64,000 nt of DNA. It comes from Cryptosporangium arvum DSM 44712 (lineage in GTDB: Bacteria; Actinomycetota; Actinomycetes; Mycobacteriales; Cryptosporangiaceae). The stretch spans positions 5,600,067-5,664,066 of the forward strand of contig NZ_KK073874.1 in NCBI RefSeq assembly GCF_000585375.1. The letters run 5' to 3'. Shown here piece by piece: positions 16,201 through 23,082 of this stretch. Positions within the stretch are counted from its first letter, which is position 1. Each line of letters begins with the position of its first letter. The position numbers were made by a program, and so were the translations under genes. Under the pieces are notes generated by a model. The model was given only the letters and a program-made list of their open reading frames with translations, did not search any database and had not been told where the DNA came from.

Positions 16201-16537
16201 GTTCGGATTCGACCCGCTCACCCCGAAGACGCTCGTCACCGGTCATCCCGGCGGCGCGATGCGGGTCTGGGACTCCAGCAACGGCACGCTGGTGCGCGAG
16301 TTCGGCGGCGACAGCCTGACCGCGCTGGCGTTCAACCACCTCATCCGCAACAGCATCGCGTCCGGCGACGACGCCGGCGACGTCACGATCCGCGACACCA
16401 GCACGGGGCGGGCGGTGCACGTCGTCGCGGGGACGTCGCCGGTGACCTCGCTGTCGTACTCGCTCGACGGGCGGGTGCTGGCGGTCGCGTCGGAAGACGG
16501 GAACATTCTGCTCCAACCGGTCTCCGACTGGCAGTAG
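13289..16537 (+). CDS. HTH (XRE-like) - repetitive linker - TM helix - seven-bladed WD40 protein
   Basis: This protein has 1082 residues from the ATG at 13289; the frame is open for 651 bases upstream, but only as minisatellite. Residues ~10-90 resemble an actinobacterial HTH_31-type XRE domain (FAAELRKLRDDAGKPTFAAM, then SSTALSEASGGDKLPQWDTV). Residues ~100-745 are low complexity: 9-residue TGTADTADT units, then PPDTASAVT-like 9-mers, an Ala/Ser/Gly-rich part, and TTGLPP hexapeptides. A single membrane helix follows (WVVAGIAIVVLVLAVVW, about 759-777). The C-terminus has seven WD-type blades with VRIWD, VTLWN, VTLWD, MRVWD and VTIRD ends. I infer a cytoplasmic HTH connected across the membrane to an extracytoplasmic propeller. 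Related actinobacterial HTH-WD40 proteins carry a STAND NTPase in the middle; here none is visible. Function is unknown. Confidence 0.85.
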   Translation: MARSERTVDPANGPLHVFAAELRKLRDDAGKPTFAAMARATGRSSTALSEASGGDKLPQWDTVDAYVRACRGEPNKWRVRWEQVADAVGAARASATGAQATPFTPESPATTRVAKPPDTNRAADSLTAAGAAEAPDTARSAHTPDAAGAAEPFDASGTAGAPGTGRSAHTPPTARAAHTSDAAGTASTTDTAGAADTPDTAGTADTADTTGTADTADTTGTADTADTTGTADTADTTGTADTADTTGTADTADTTGTADTADTTGTASTADTTGTADTADTPGTPDTPDTAGAVDAPETARAAQEPDATGAAGLRTMGGAPEAPDTAAGSAESDRIAAPPGAPSSIGLTSSIGLTSSTGTVVPAGADGTGGTDGPDDAAVAGRPHAATATGPPATANTMTSRDTAKAVAPPDTASAMAPPDTANVTAPPDTANVTAPPGTTNFVAPNSANSVAPPDSANAMAPRDAGSSVRSPDTTSAVGTANTVGAIAPRETTSAVTSLDTASAVTPPDTASAVTPPDTASAVTPPDTASAGGPADTVSAVRPADTASAMGTAVAGAGASPSGSARSAEAPGVADTPETSGAAGARRASGSDGFPSVPSASGAAGAPSVNGLSEAPSADGAANASSTDEPTSASSPGSAVDASSAAGATGASGPDGASAWPATTGLPPTTGLPPTTGLPPTTHLPPTTGLLPTTGLLPTTGLPPATGIASGPGTSRTTETPAATGAARVAGRVSRPDSADTQRPDDPAPRKPRGRHPWRWVVAGIAIVVLVLAVVWRWPEHEKPGIPTLAGEPGSVTTVSFARLVPDMLLAAGPHTVRIWDTTARRVLRAFPFDHTTVTAAALDPLNRNVVAVGQSDGRVSIRDVETGRSTMNVGDPSHGRVTALAFDPHTRYLLAVADSTGGVTLWNTGTGARVRSIAPRPASTTAVAFDGSTRNTLATSSGTGQVTLWDTSNGQRVRTLAGPDVRVVAFGFDPLTPKTLVTGHPGGAMRVWDSSNGTLVREFGGDSLTALAFNHLIRNSIASGDDAGDVTIRDTSTGRAVHVVAGTSPVTSLSYSLDGRVLAVASEDGNILLQPVSDWQ
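13894..14136 (+). repeat. Coding 27-nt tandem array (TGTADTADT units)
   Basis: Nine contiguous 27-nt units start at 13894 and then every 27 bases from 13921. Those at 13921, 13948, 13975, 14002, 14029 and 14056 appear identical at nucleotide level; the flanking units differ by one to four bases. Nucleotide identity, including third positions, indicates recent expansion. More degenerate units extend upstream to about 13660. Confidence 0.92.
14510..14895 (+). repeat. Second coding 27-nt repeat family (PPDTA units)
   Basis: Units encoding APPDTANVT or TPPDTASAV recur every 27 bases in two clusters (about 14510-14615 and 14790-14895). Neighbouring units are nearly identical. The period is the same as in the TGTADTADT array and the non-coding minisatellite, but the sequence differs. 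Confidence 0.8.
15279..15410 (+). repeat. Coding 18-nt repeat (TTGLPP hexapeptide)
   Basis: About eight 18-nt units of the form accggcctcccgcccaca encode TTGLPP, TTHLPP or TTGLLP hexapeptides. They lie 350 residues downstream of the 9-residue repeats, before the membrane helix. A Pro/Thr-rich stretch of this type is likely an extended rod. Confidence 0.85.
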
Positions 16538-16563
16538 CCTGGTTGGATCGGAGGATGCCGCGC

Positions 16564-17604
16564 GTGCTGATCCGACCTCCGAAGGCCCGACCGGGCGACC
16601 GCATCGCGGTGCTCTCCCCCTCGTTCGCGGCCGCGGGTGCGTACCCCGCCGTGCACGAGCAGGCGATGCGCAGGCTCGCCGGGCTCACCGGGCTGGTGCC
16701 AGTCGAGTTCCCGACGACCCGGCAGGTCGGCGCGACCGCGGAGGCGCGCGCGGCCGACGTCAACGCGGCGTTCGCGGATCCGGGCATCCGGGCGATCCTC
16801 ACCGTGCTCGGCGGGGACGACCAGATCACGGTCGTGCCGCACCTCGACGCGGACCTCGCGCGGGCCGACCCGAAGCCGTTCCTCGGCACCAGCGACAACA
16901 CCAACCTCCACCACTGGCTCTGGGGCGCGGGGATCGCAAGCTTCTACGGCGGCTCGTCCCAGGTGCACCTGGGCCCTGGCCCCCGGGTCGACGACGTGCA
17001 CGCGCGGTCGTTGTGCGCAGCGCTGGTGGGCGGGGAGCAGCTGGAGATCACCGACCCGGGTGAGTCGGAGGACGTCGGAGTCGACTGGGGTGATCCGCGC
17101 GCGCTGGAGAGCTTCGGCGAGCGCGAGCCGACCGAGCCGTGGAGCTGGTACGGGCCGGGCCGGTCGGTGACCGGGCCGACCTGGGGTGGGTGTCTCGAGG
17201 TGATCGAGTGGATCCTGACCGCGGGTCGGGGCCCCACGTCGCCGGACGCGCTGGCCGGTGGGGTGCTGCTGCTGGAGACGTCGGAGGAGCTGCTGCCGGC
17301 ACGCAACGTCGGGTGGATCGTGCGGGCGCTGGGAGAGCGCGGGATCCTGGGCGCCGTCGACGCGGTGCTGGTCGGGCGTCCACCGGTCTCCGACCACGGA
17401 CGGCGGCCCCCGGCCGAGGAGCGGCGCCGGCGACGCACCGAGCAGCGTGACGTCGTCGCCGGCCTGATCGAGCGGTACAACCCGGACGCCGTGGTGTGCG
17501 TGGGGGTGCCGTTCGGCCACACGAAGCCGCAGTGGATCCTGCCTCACGGCGGCATCGTCACGGTCGACGGCGCCGGCCACCGCGTCCGCGCCGACTACAC
17601 GTGA
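16564..17604 (+). CDS. S66-family serine peptidase (LD-carboxypeptidase / MccF-like)
   Basis: This is an S66 peptidase of about 346 residues. The family entry PPKARPGDRIAVLSPS is at the N-terminus, the nucleophile is Ser110 in LGTSDNTNLHHW, the charge-relay Glu is in LLLETSEE, and the His is in FGHTKPQWILPHGG. The closest family flavour is MccF, which cleaves peptidyl or aminoacyl-nucleotide antibiotics, rather than the classical murein LD-carboxypeptidase. The GTG at 16564 is preferred because the GGAGG at 16550-16554 is 9 bases upstream; the ATG at 16555 directly abuts that box. It follows the WD40 gene by 26 bases and could be co-transcribed. The role is cytoplasmic detoxification or cell-wall recycling (inference). 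Confidence 0.88.
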   Translation: MLIRPPKARPGDRIAVLSPSFAAAGAYPAVHEQAMRRLAGLTGLVPVEFPTTRQVGATAEARAADVNAAFADPGIRAILTVLGGDDQITVVPHLDADLARADPKPFLGTSDNTNLHHWLWGAGIASFYGGSSQVHLGPGPRVDDVHARSLCAALVGGEQLEITDPGESEDVGVDWGDPRALESFGEREPTEPWSWYGPGRSVTGPTWGGCLEVIEWILTAGRGPTSPDALAGGVLLLETSEELLPARNVGWIVRALGERGILGAVDAVLVGRPPVSDHGRRPPAEERRRRRTEQRDVVAGLIERYNPDAVVCVGVPFGHTKPQWILPHGGIVTVDGAGHRVRADYT

Positions 17605-17614
17605 CACGATCCGG

Positions 17615-17620
17615 GATAAT
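17615..17620 (+). promoter_or_regulatory. Possible -10 box for a leaderless zinc-ribbon mRNA
   Basis: GATAAT ends 6 bases before the GTG at 17627, and no Shine-Dalgarno sequence is present. This spacing is what leaderless actinobacterial transcripts show, with transcription starting at or next to the start codon. Confidence 0.4.
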
Positions 17621-17626
17621 TGGAAC

Positions 17627-17860
17627 GTGTTCGTCATCTTCGGCTTTCGCACCACAGTGTTTCCGCTCGGCTGGGTCACGATGGCCTGCCACGTCTGCGG
17701 GCAGGGCCGCATGGCGCTGCTCCGCGAGGTCACCAAGTTCAGCCTGTTCTTCGTGCCGCTGTTCCCGGTGCGCACCAAGTACGTCGCCGAGTGCGGCAAC
17801 CCGATGTGCCGCACCCGCCGCCCCGCGAGCAAGAGCGACTCACGGCTGATCACGCACTAG
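17627..17860 (+). CDS. Small zinc-ribbon protein
   Basis: This 77-residue protein has ACHVCGQGRMALLREVTKF near residue 20, a hydrophobic stretch KFSLFFVPLFPV, and a second cysteine pair CGNPMC. It resembles the small zinc_ribbon_15 type proteins common in Actinobacteria, whose function is not established. It starts with GTG and ends 21 bases inside the convergent ABC transporter gene. No enzymatic role can be assigned. Confidence 0.75.
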   Translation: MFVIFGFRTTVFPLGWVTMACHVCGQGRMALLREVTKFSLFFVPLFPVRTKYVAECGNPMCRTRRPASKSDSRLITH

Positions 17861-19534
17861 AACGGAGTTCCAGAACCCCGCGTACCGTCCGCCGCGTTCG
17901 ACCAGGCTCGCGTGGCTGCCTTCCTCCACGACGCAGCCGTTCTCCAGGAACACGATGTGGTCGGCGGTGCGCGCGGTCTCCAGGTGGTGCGTCACCACGA
18001 CGACGGTGCGCCCGGCCATGAGCCGCTCGACGCCCTCGTGCACGGCCGCCGCGTTGGCCGGGTCCAGCGCGGAGGTCACCTCGTCGAGCAGGACGACCGG
18101 CGCGTCCTTGAGCAGCGCCCGCGCGATCGACACCCGCTGGCGCTCCCCGCCCGACAGCAGCGCGCCGCCCTCCCCCACCGGGCTCGCCCAGCCCTCGGGG
18201 AGCCGCGCGATCACCTCGTCGAGCTGCGCCGCGGTCGCCGCCGCGCGGAGGTCCGCGTCGGTGGCGCCGGGGCGGCCGAGCCGCACGTTCTCCTCGATCG
18301 TGCCGTCGAACAGGTAGACGTCCTGGAAGACGATCGCGATCCGGTCCAGGAGCGCGTCCGTGCCGATCGCGCGGACGTCCACCCCACCGATCCGGACCGC
18401 GCCGGCGTCCACGTCGTGGAAGCGGGCGAGCAGCTGCAGCACCGTGGTCTTGCCGGCGCCGGACGGGCCGACGATCGCCAGCCGCTGCCCCGGCGCGGCG
18501 GTGAACGACACCCGCGCGTGCCGGAAGACGACGCCGTCGAACTCCAGGCCGTACCCCCGCGGTTCCTCGGGGTGGGCCGGTTCGGGCAGCGGCGCCGTCT
18601 GCAGCAGGGCGTCCAGGCGGTCCAGCTCGGACCGGGCGGCGCGCAGCGCGCCGGACAGGTCCGACAGCGCGAGCAACGGGTCCGCGCACCGCGCCGCGAG
18701 CACCAGGGCCGCGAGCAGCTCGGCCGCGCCGACGTCCCCGTTCAGCGCCAGGTACGCGCCGAGCACGAGGAGCGCGGTGAACGTCGCCTGCACGCTGAGC
18801 GCGGCGCCGACGATGCCGGGCAGCGCGGCCCGGGTGGAGCGGCGGGAGGCACGCTCGATCCCGGTCAGCGCGTCGTCGAGCCGGGCGAAGCGTTCGGCGG
18901 TCCGCCCTCCGGTACGCAGCACCGGCTGGGCCTGCAGGTACTCGACCACCTGGTCGGTCGCGTCCCGGTCGCGCTCCGCGCGGTCGGCGTCGGTGCCCGC
19001 CGCGGCCCGTGCGGCCCAGACCTGTGCCGACGCCACGAGCGGCGCCGCGAGCAGCGCGGCCGACCCCAACCGCCAGTCGAAGGCCAGCAGGACGACGACG
19101 ATCGTCAGCGGCGTGACGCAGGCCGACAGGAACGGGCCGAGGAGGTGCGCGATCACGCTCATCGCGCGGAACACACCCCGGCCGGCCATCGTGGACACCT
19201 CGCCGACGCGCCCGGCGCCGTACCAGCCGAGGGGCAGCCGCGCGAGGTGGTCACCGAGCCGGTGGTAGACACCCCGGAGCAGCGTGGTGCCGACACGGAA
19301 GCCGGCCCGGTCACTGCGGTAGCGCAGGATCGCGTAGGCGCCGACGGCGGCACCGAACGCGACGAGCGCGGGCCGGGCGGTGGCGGGCTCGGGGCCGAGC
19401 AGGGCGCGCAGGACCGGCACGAGGAGGGCGTAGGAGAGGCCCTCGGCGACAGCGGTCACGGTCATCAGCGCGATCGTGCGGCGTACCGGCCGTGCGTACA
19501 CCGGCCCCAGCACCCGCAGCAGGGTCGCGATCAC
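17840..19534 (-). CDS. ABC transporter, fused permease and ATP-binding protein (second subunit)
   Basis: This 564-residue type-IV half transporter has an N-terminal membrane domain of about 310 residues starting MIATLLRVLGPVYARPVRRT, then an NBD. The NBD has Walker A GPSGAGKT near 355, Q-loop VFQDVYLFDG, signature LLSGGERQRVSIARALL near 460, Walker B VVLLDE with D-loop SALD, and the H-loop in VVTHHLET. Its start overlaps the stop of the upstream half transporter (ATGA), so the two likely form a heterodimer. Architecture and order resemble IrtAB/YbtPQ siderophore importers as well as drug exporters; sequence reading alone does not decide between them. Confidence 0.92.
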   Translation of the reverse strand: MIATLLRVLGPVYARPVRRTIALMTVTAVAEGLSYALLVPVLRALLGPEPATARPALVAFGAAVGAYAILRYRSDRAGFRVGTTLLRGVYHRLGDHLARLPLGWYGAGRVGEVSTMAGRGVFRAMSVIAHLLGPFLSACVTPLTIVVVLLAFDWRLGSAALLAAPLVASAQVWAARAAAGTDADRAERDRDATDQVVEYLQAQPVLRTGGRTAERFARLDDALTGIERASRRSTRAALPGIVGAALSVQATFTALLVLGAYLALNGDVGAAELLAALVLAARCADPLLALSDLSGALRAARSELDRLDALLQTAPLPEPAHPEEPRGYGLEFDGVVFRHARVSFTAAPGQRLAIVGPSGAGKTTVLQLLARFHDVDAGAVRIGGVDVRAIGTDALLDRIAIVFQDVYLFDGTIEENVRLGRPGATDADLRAAATAAQLDEVIARLPEGWASPVGEGGALLSGGERQRVSIARALLKDAPVVLLDEVTSALDPANAAAVHEGVERLMAGRTVVVVTHHLETARTADHIVFLENGCVVEEGSHASLVERGGRYAGFWNSVLVRDQP

Positions 19535-21186
19535 CGGGCCTCCCCCGCTCGGACGGTGCCGTTCTCCAGGACGACGACGGTGTCTGCGGCGGCGACGGTC
19601 TCCGGGCGGTGGGCGATGACGAGCGTCGTGCGATCGGGGCGCGCTACCCGCAACGCGCGGCGGACCGCCAGCTCGGACTCCGGGTCGGCGAACGCGGTCG
19701 CCTCGTCGAGCACCAGCACCGCGGGGTCGGCCAGCAGCGCGCGGGCGATCGCGATCCGCTGGGCCTCACCCCCCGACAGCGTCACCTCGGCCCCGACCAC
19801 GGTGTCGTACCCCCTCGGCAGGGTCAGGATCCGGTCGTGCACGTTCGCCGACCGCGCGGCGCGCTCGACGTCGTCGGCCGAAGCATGCGGAACCGCCAGC
19901 GCGATGTTCTCCGCGACCGACGCGCGCAGCAGCCGGACGTCCTGGAAGACGAACGCGACGGTCCGGTGGAGCACCGCGCTGTCGATGTCGCGCAGGTCGA
20001 CCCCGCCCAGCGTGACCGCGCCGCGCCCCGGGTCGAAGAAGCGCGGCAGCAGCCGCACCAACGTGGACTTCCCGCTCCCGGACGCCCCGACGACCGCGGT
20101 CACGGTGCCCGGCTCGAGCACCAGATCGACTCCCCGCAGCACCTCCGGCCCGGCGTCGTAGGCGAACCGCACGCCGCGGAACTCGACCCGGTGACCGTCC
20201 GGCGCCACCGGTCGCGCCGGTGCGGGCAGCGGTGGCACGGCGAGCACGTCCTGGATCCGCCCCACCGCCCGGCGGGCCGCCAGCAGGTCGTCGAACCCGT
20301 GGCCGAGAGCCGCGACCGGGGCGGTCAGCCCGAGCCCGAGCAGCAGGAACGGCAGCAGGTCGGCCGGAGCGAGCGTGCCGGCGGTGATCGTCACCGCGCC
20401 ACCGACGAGCACGACGAGCAGCACGAACGGCGGCGACAACGCCAGCTGCATCCCGGCGGCGATCCCGGAGAGCCCTCGCGCCCACGCCGCGAACGTGCCG
20501 GCGAACTCGTCCGCGGCGGCCAGGAACGCCCGGTGGGCCCGCGCGCCGCCGCCGAATGCCTTGACCACCGCGATGCCCTGCACGAACTCGACCGCGGTGG
20601 ACGCGATGCGGCCCATCGCGGCGTCGAACTCGTGCTGTTCGCGGGTGCGGCGCGGGGTCATCATCAGCGGCACCAGCGCGACGGCGAGCAGGACCGGGAT
20701 CACCGTGATCAGCGTGAGCCGCCAATCGACCGCGAACAGATATATCAATGTGACGAGCGGTACGACGAACGCCGCGGTCAGTTCGCCCGGCGCGTGGGCG
20801 ATCAACGGGTGCACGGCGCTGACGTCCTCGCCGACGACCTTCGCCAGCTCTCCGGTGCGGCGGCGGGAGAACCAGCCGATCGGCACCCGGCCGAGCCCGG
20901 CGGCCAGCTGCCGCCGCAACGCCAGCTGTACCCGCCCGTCGACGACGTGTCCGAGGCCGGCCGACGCGGCGGTGAAGACCAGGCGCACGAACAGCCCGGC
21001 CACCCCCACCGCCACCGCGACACGCACGGACCCGGAATCCACCGGCCCTGGCGCGAGCAGCACCCGGCCCAGCTCGACGACCGCCAGCAGCGGCGCCAGC
21101 CCGGCCACCGCCCCGACCACCTGCAGCCCCACCACCAGCCCGAAGCTCACCGCATGCGCCCGCACCACCCCGGTGGCGCCGCTCAT
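19531..21186 (-). CDS. ABC transporter, fused permease and ATP-binding protein (first subunit)
   Basis: This 551-residue half transporter has hydrophobic segments such as VSFGLVVGLQVVGAVAGLAP, LIYLFAVDWRLTLITVIPVL and FVLLVVLVGGAVTITAGTL. The NBD has Walker A GASGSGKST near 367, Q-loop VFQDVRLL, signature LSGGEAQRIAIARALL near 470, Walker B VLVLDEATAF and H-loop VIAHRPET. The intracellular loop text RVPIGWFSRRRTGELAKVVG matches that of IrtB/YbtQ-like half transporters. It overlaps the upstream hydrolase gene and the downstream second subunit, so hydrolase and transporter are made together. Substrate is unknown. Confidence 0.92.
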   Translation of the reverse strand: MSGATGVVRAHAVSFGLVVGLQVVGAVAGLAPLLAVVELGRVLLAPGPVDSGSVRVAVAVGVAGLFVRLVFTAASAGLGHVVDGRVQLALRRQLAAGLGRVPIGWFSRRRTGELAKVVGEDVSAVHPLIAHAPGELTAAFVVPLVTLIYLFAVDWRLTLITVIPVLLAVALVPLMMTPRRTREQHEFDAAMGRIASTAVEFVQGIAVVKAFGGGARAHRAFLAAADEFAGTFAAWARGLSGIAAGMQLALSPPFVLLVVLVGGAVTITAGTLAPADLLPFLLLGLGLTAPVAALGHGFDDLLAARRAVGRIQDVLAVPPLPAPARPVAPDGHRVEFRGVRFAYDAGPEVLRGVDLVLEPGTVTAVVGASGSGKSTLVRLLPRFFDPGRGAVTLGGVDLRDIDSAVLHRTVAFVFQDVRLLRASVAENIALAVPHASADDVERAARSANVHDRILTLPRGYDTVVGAEVTLSGGEAQRIAIARALLADPAVLVLDEATAFADPESELAVRRALRVARPDRTTLVIAHRPETVAAADTVVVLENGTVRAGEAR

Positions 21187-22181
21187 CGCAGTGCTCCACG
21201 CAGGAACGTCAGCACCTCGTCGCGGGCGGGGCGGGCCGACGGGATCAGACCCGGCATGCTCAGGAACCCGTGAATCGCCCGGGGGAAGCGCGCGACGCGG
21301 GCGTTGACCCCCTCGGCACGCAGCCGCTCGGCGTAGGCCGACCCGTGGTCACCGGCGGGGTCGAGCGTGCCGGTGACGACGAGCGTCGGCGGCGAGGCGG
21401 ACACGTCCGGCGCCTTCACCGGCGAGACGTCACGCGGATCCAGCGCGCGCGGCACCGCGAGCCGGCGGGCGGCGAGCCACTCGGACACCGACAGCCCGGG
21501 CTGCCCGGTGTTCGCCGCGACCGACGGGTAGTCGGCCATCTTCTCGGTCCAGTCGACGCTCGGATAGGCCAGCACCTGCGCCCGCAGCGCCGGCCGGCCC
21601 GCACGCAACGCGACGAGCGCGGCCAGCGTGCCCCCGGCGCTCTCGCCGAACGTCGCGACCGCGCCCGGATCGATCCCCCACCGGTCGGCGTCCGCCACGA
21701 GACCGACGAGCGTGTCGTACCCGTCGTCCACCGCGGCCGGGAGCGGGTGCTCGGGGGCGAGCCGGTACGCGACCGACACCACCACCGCCGGGAGACGGGC
21801 CGCGAGGTAGCTGTTCAGCCAGTCGTTCTGGGCCGGGGTCCCGAGGATGAACCCGCCACCGTGGAACGACAGGACCAGCGGCAGACGCCCGCCGGAGCCG
21901 CGGTGCAGCGGCAGGCGCCCGCCGGAGCTGCGGTGCAGCGGCAGACGCCCGCCGGAGCCGCGGTGCACCCGCAGCCGCAGCCGGCGTCCCGGTAAGTCGA
22001 TCGTCTCGTCCGCCGTCCATGCCCCGCGGTCGGGCCGCCCGGTGACCACCCGCGCCACCCGGGACGCCCGCAGCCGGTTGATCTTCCCGCGGGCCGCGAT
22101 CACCTGCGCGTCGGTGAGCGCGTCCCACTCGACGGTGTCCCGCAGGACCAATCGGGCACGCAGCGGAGCCTTGTCACTCAT
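21183..22181 (-). CDS. Alpha/beta hydrolase (hormone-sensitive-lipase family) with internal 10-residue repeat
   Basis: This 332-residue HSL-type esterase has the oxyanion motif HGGG at 107-110, the nucleophile Ser181 in GESAGG, the acid in TGTLDPAGDHG, and the histidine in PRAIHGFLS. Three tandem HRGSGGRLPL decapeptides occupy residues 73-102 just before the HGGG strand, an insertion absent from normal family members. It leads the hydrolase-ABC-ABC unit and is divergent from a TetR gene across a palindromic operator. It may hydrolyse an imported ester or detoxify an ester exported by the pump (inference). Confidence 0.9.
   Translation of the reverse strand: MSDKAPLRARLVLRDTVEWDALTDAQVIAARGKINRLRASRVARVVTGRPDRGAWTADETIDLPGRRLRLRVHRGSGGRLPLHRSSGGRLPLHRGSGGRLPLVLSFHGGGFILGTPAQNDWLNSYLAARLPAVVVSVAYRLAPEHPLPAAVDDGYDTLVGLVADADRWGIDPGAVATFGESAGGTLAALVALRAGRPALRAQVLAYPSVDWTEKMADYPSVAANTGQPGLSVSEWLAARRLAVPRALDPRDVSPVKAPDVSASPPTLVVTGTLDPAGDHGSAYAERLRAEGVNARVARFPRAIHGFLSMPGLIPSARPARDEVLTFLRGALR
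21876..21965 (-). repeat. Three 30-nt coding tandem repeats in the esterase gene
   Basis: Units at 21876-21905, 21906-21935 and 21936-21965 differ at only two positions between copies. They keep frame (10 residues each), so the protein tolerates expansion. This is a recent minisatellite in an otherwise conserved enzyme. Confidence 0.92.
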
Positions 22182-22200
22182 GACGTCCTCCCGGCCTCAA

Positions 22201-22240
22201 TTACGCTACTGGCGGTAGCGTAAGTGCGGACGGTAGCGTT
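22201..22240. promoter_or_regulatory. Palindromic operator between esterase/ABC operon and TetR gene
   Basis: TTACGCTAC (22201-22209) and GTAGCGTAA (22215-22223) are a perfect 9-base inverted repeat with a 5-base spacer. A third half-site-like copy, CGGTAGCGTT, follows at 22231-22240. The element lies 19 bases upstream of the esterase ATG and 22 bases upstream of the TetR GTG. It is the obvious binding site for the divergently encoded TetR, giving autoregulation and control of the transporter operon. Confidence 0.8.
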
Positions 22241-22245
22241 GTCGA

Positions 22246-22893
22246 GTGACGATCTCCGCCGGGCGCCCCCGCGCCGAGCTGCACGCCACCGTCTTCGCCG
22301 CGACGCTGCGGACGGTGCACGAGCTGGGCTACGCGGGCGCGACGATGGACCGCATCGCGGTGGCGTCGTCCACCGCCAAGACCACGCTCTACCGGCGCTG
22401 GCCGTCCAAGGGCGCGCTCGTCGTCGACTGCCTGCTCGACGCGTTCGGCCCGGTACCCCTCCCGGACACGACCGGAGACAAAACAAGCCAGGCCCCCCGG
22501 CCCGACGCGACCCGCGACAAGACCGACCCGCTCCAAGGCCCCACCCCCGCCAAAGCCGACCCGCTCCAGGGCGTCGCCCGCGACGAGGTCGTGGCGTCGG
22601 CGATCCGCTGGATCGCCGGCAAGATCGGCGAACCCGGCGTCGGCGCGGCGTTCGCGGGTGTGTTCAGTGACGCGATCACCGACCCCGCCCTGCGCGAGAT
22701 CCTGTCGACCCGCTTCCAGGACCCGTACCGGATCGCCCTGCAGGACGCGCTCGGCGAGCCCGAGCACCGCGTGCTGCTGCTCATCGACGTCGTCACCGGC
22801 ACCCTGCTGCACCGCATGGGGATGACCGGCCGGCCGATGGCCGGCGACGACGTCGAAGCCCTGGTCGCAATGGTGCTGCGCACCGTCGGCTGA
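22246..22893 (+). CDS. TetR-family regulator
   Basis: This 215-residue protein has an N-terminal HTH at about residues 12-57 (TLRTVHELGYAGATMDRIAV and STAKTTLYRRWPSKGALV). It starts with GTG at 22246, just after the palindromic operator. Between the DNA-binding domain and the ligand domain is a loose repeat stretch (GDKTSQAPRPDATRDKTDPL and similar, residues ~72-105) that normal TetR proteins lack. By position it regulates the divergent esterase/ABC operon and probably itself. The ligand may be the transported compound. Confidence 0.9.
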   Translation: MTISAGRPRAELHATVFAATLRTVHELGYAGATMDRIAVASSTAKTTLYRRWPSKGALVVDCLLDAFGPVPLPDTTGDKTSQAPRPDATRDKTDPLQGPTPAKADPLQGVARDEVVASAIRWIAGKIGEPGVGAAFAGVFSDAITDPALREILSTRFQDPYRIALQDALGEPEHRVLLLIDVVTGTLLHRMGMTGRPMAGDDVEALVAMVLRTVG

Positions 22894-23082
22894 CCCACCC
22901 GGCGGCTGACCCACCCAGCGGCTGACCCACCCGGCGGCTGACCCACCCAGCGGTTAACCCACCAGGCGGCGGACCCACCAGGCGGTTGACCCACCCGGCG
23001 GCGGACCCACCAAGCGGCTAACCGAGGCGGCTGACCCACGAGGCGGCTAACCCACCAGGCGGCTAACCCACCAGGCGGCGGA
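22888..23082. repeat. Tandem array of ~15-nt units between convergent genes
   Basis: About twelve units of the type ggcggctgacccacc (variants with taa, gga or agc) run from the end of the TetR gene to the end of the SDR gene. The stop codon of the TetR gene is part of the first unit, and on the other strand the SDR stop lies in one of the last. The variant units supply stop codons in several frames, so the array may act as a transcription or translation barrier between convergent genes. Function is not known. Confidence 0.88.

Noticed and set aside
13289-16537. STAND-NTPase anti-phage protein
   Set aside because: No Walker motifs exist between the HTH and WD40 parts; only low-complexity repeats and a membrane helix are present, so a defence label is not supported.
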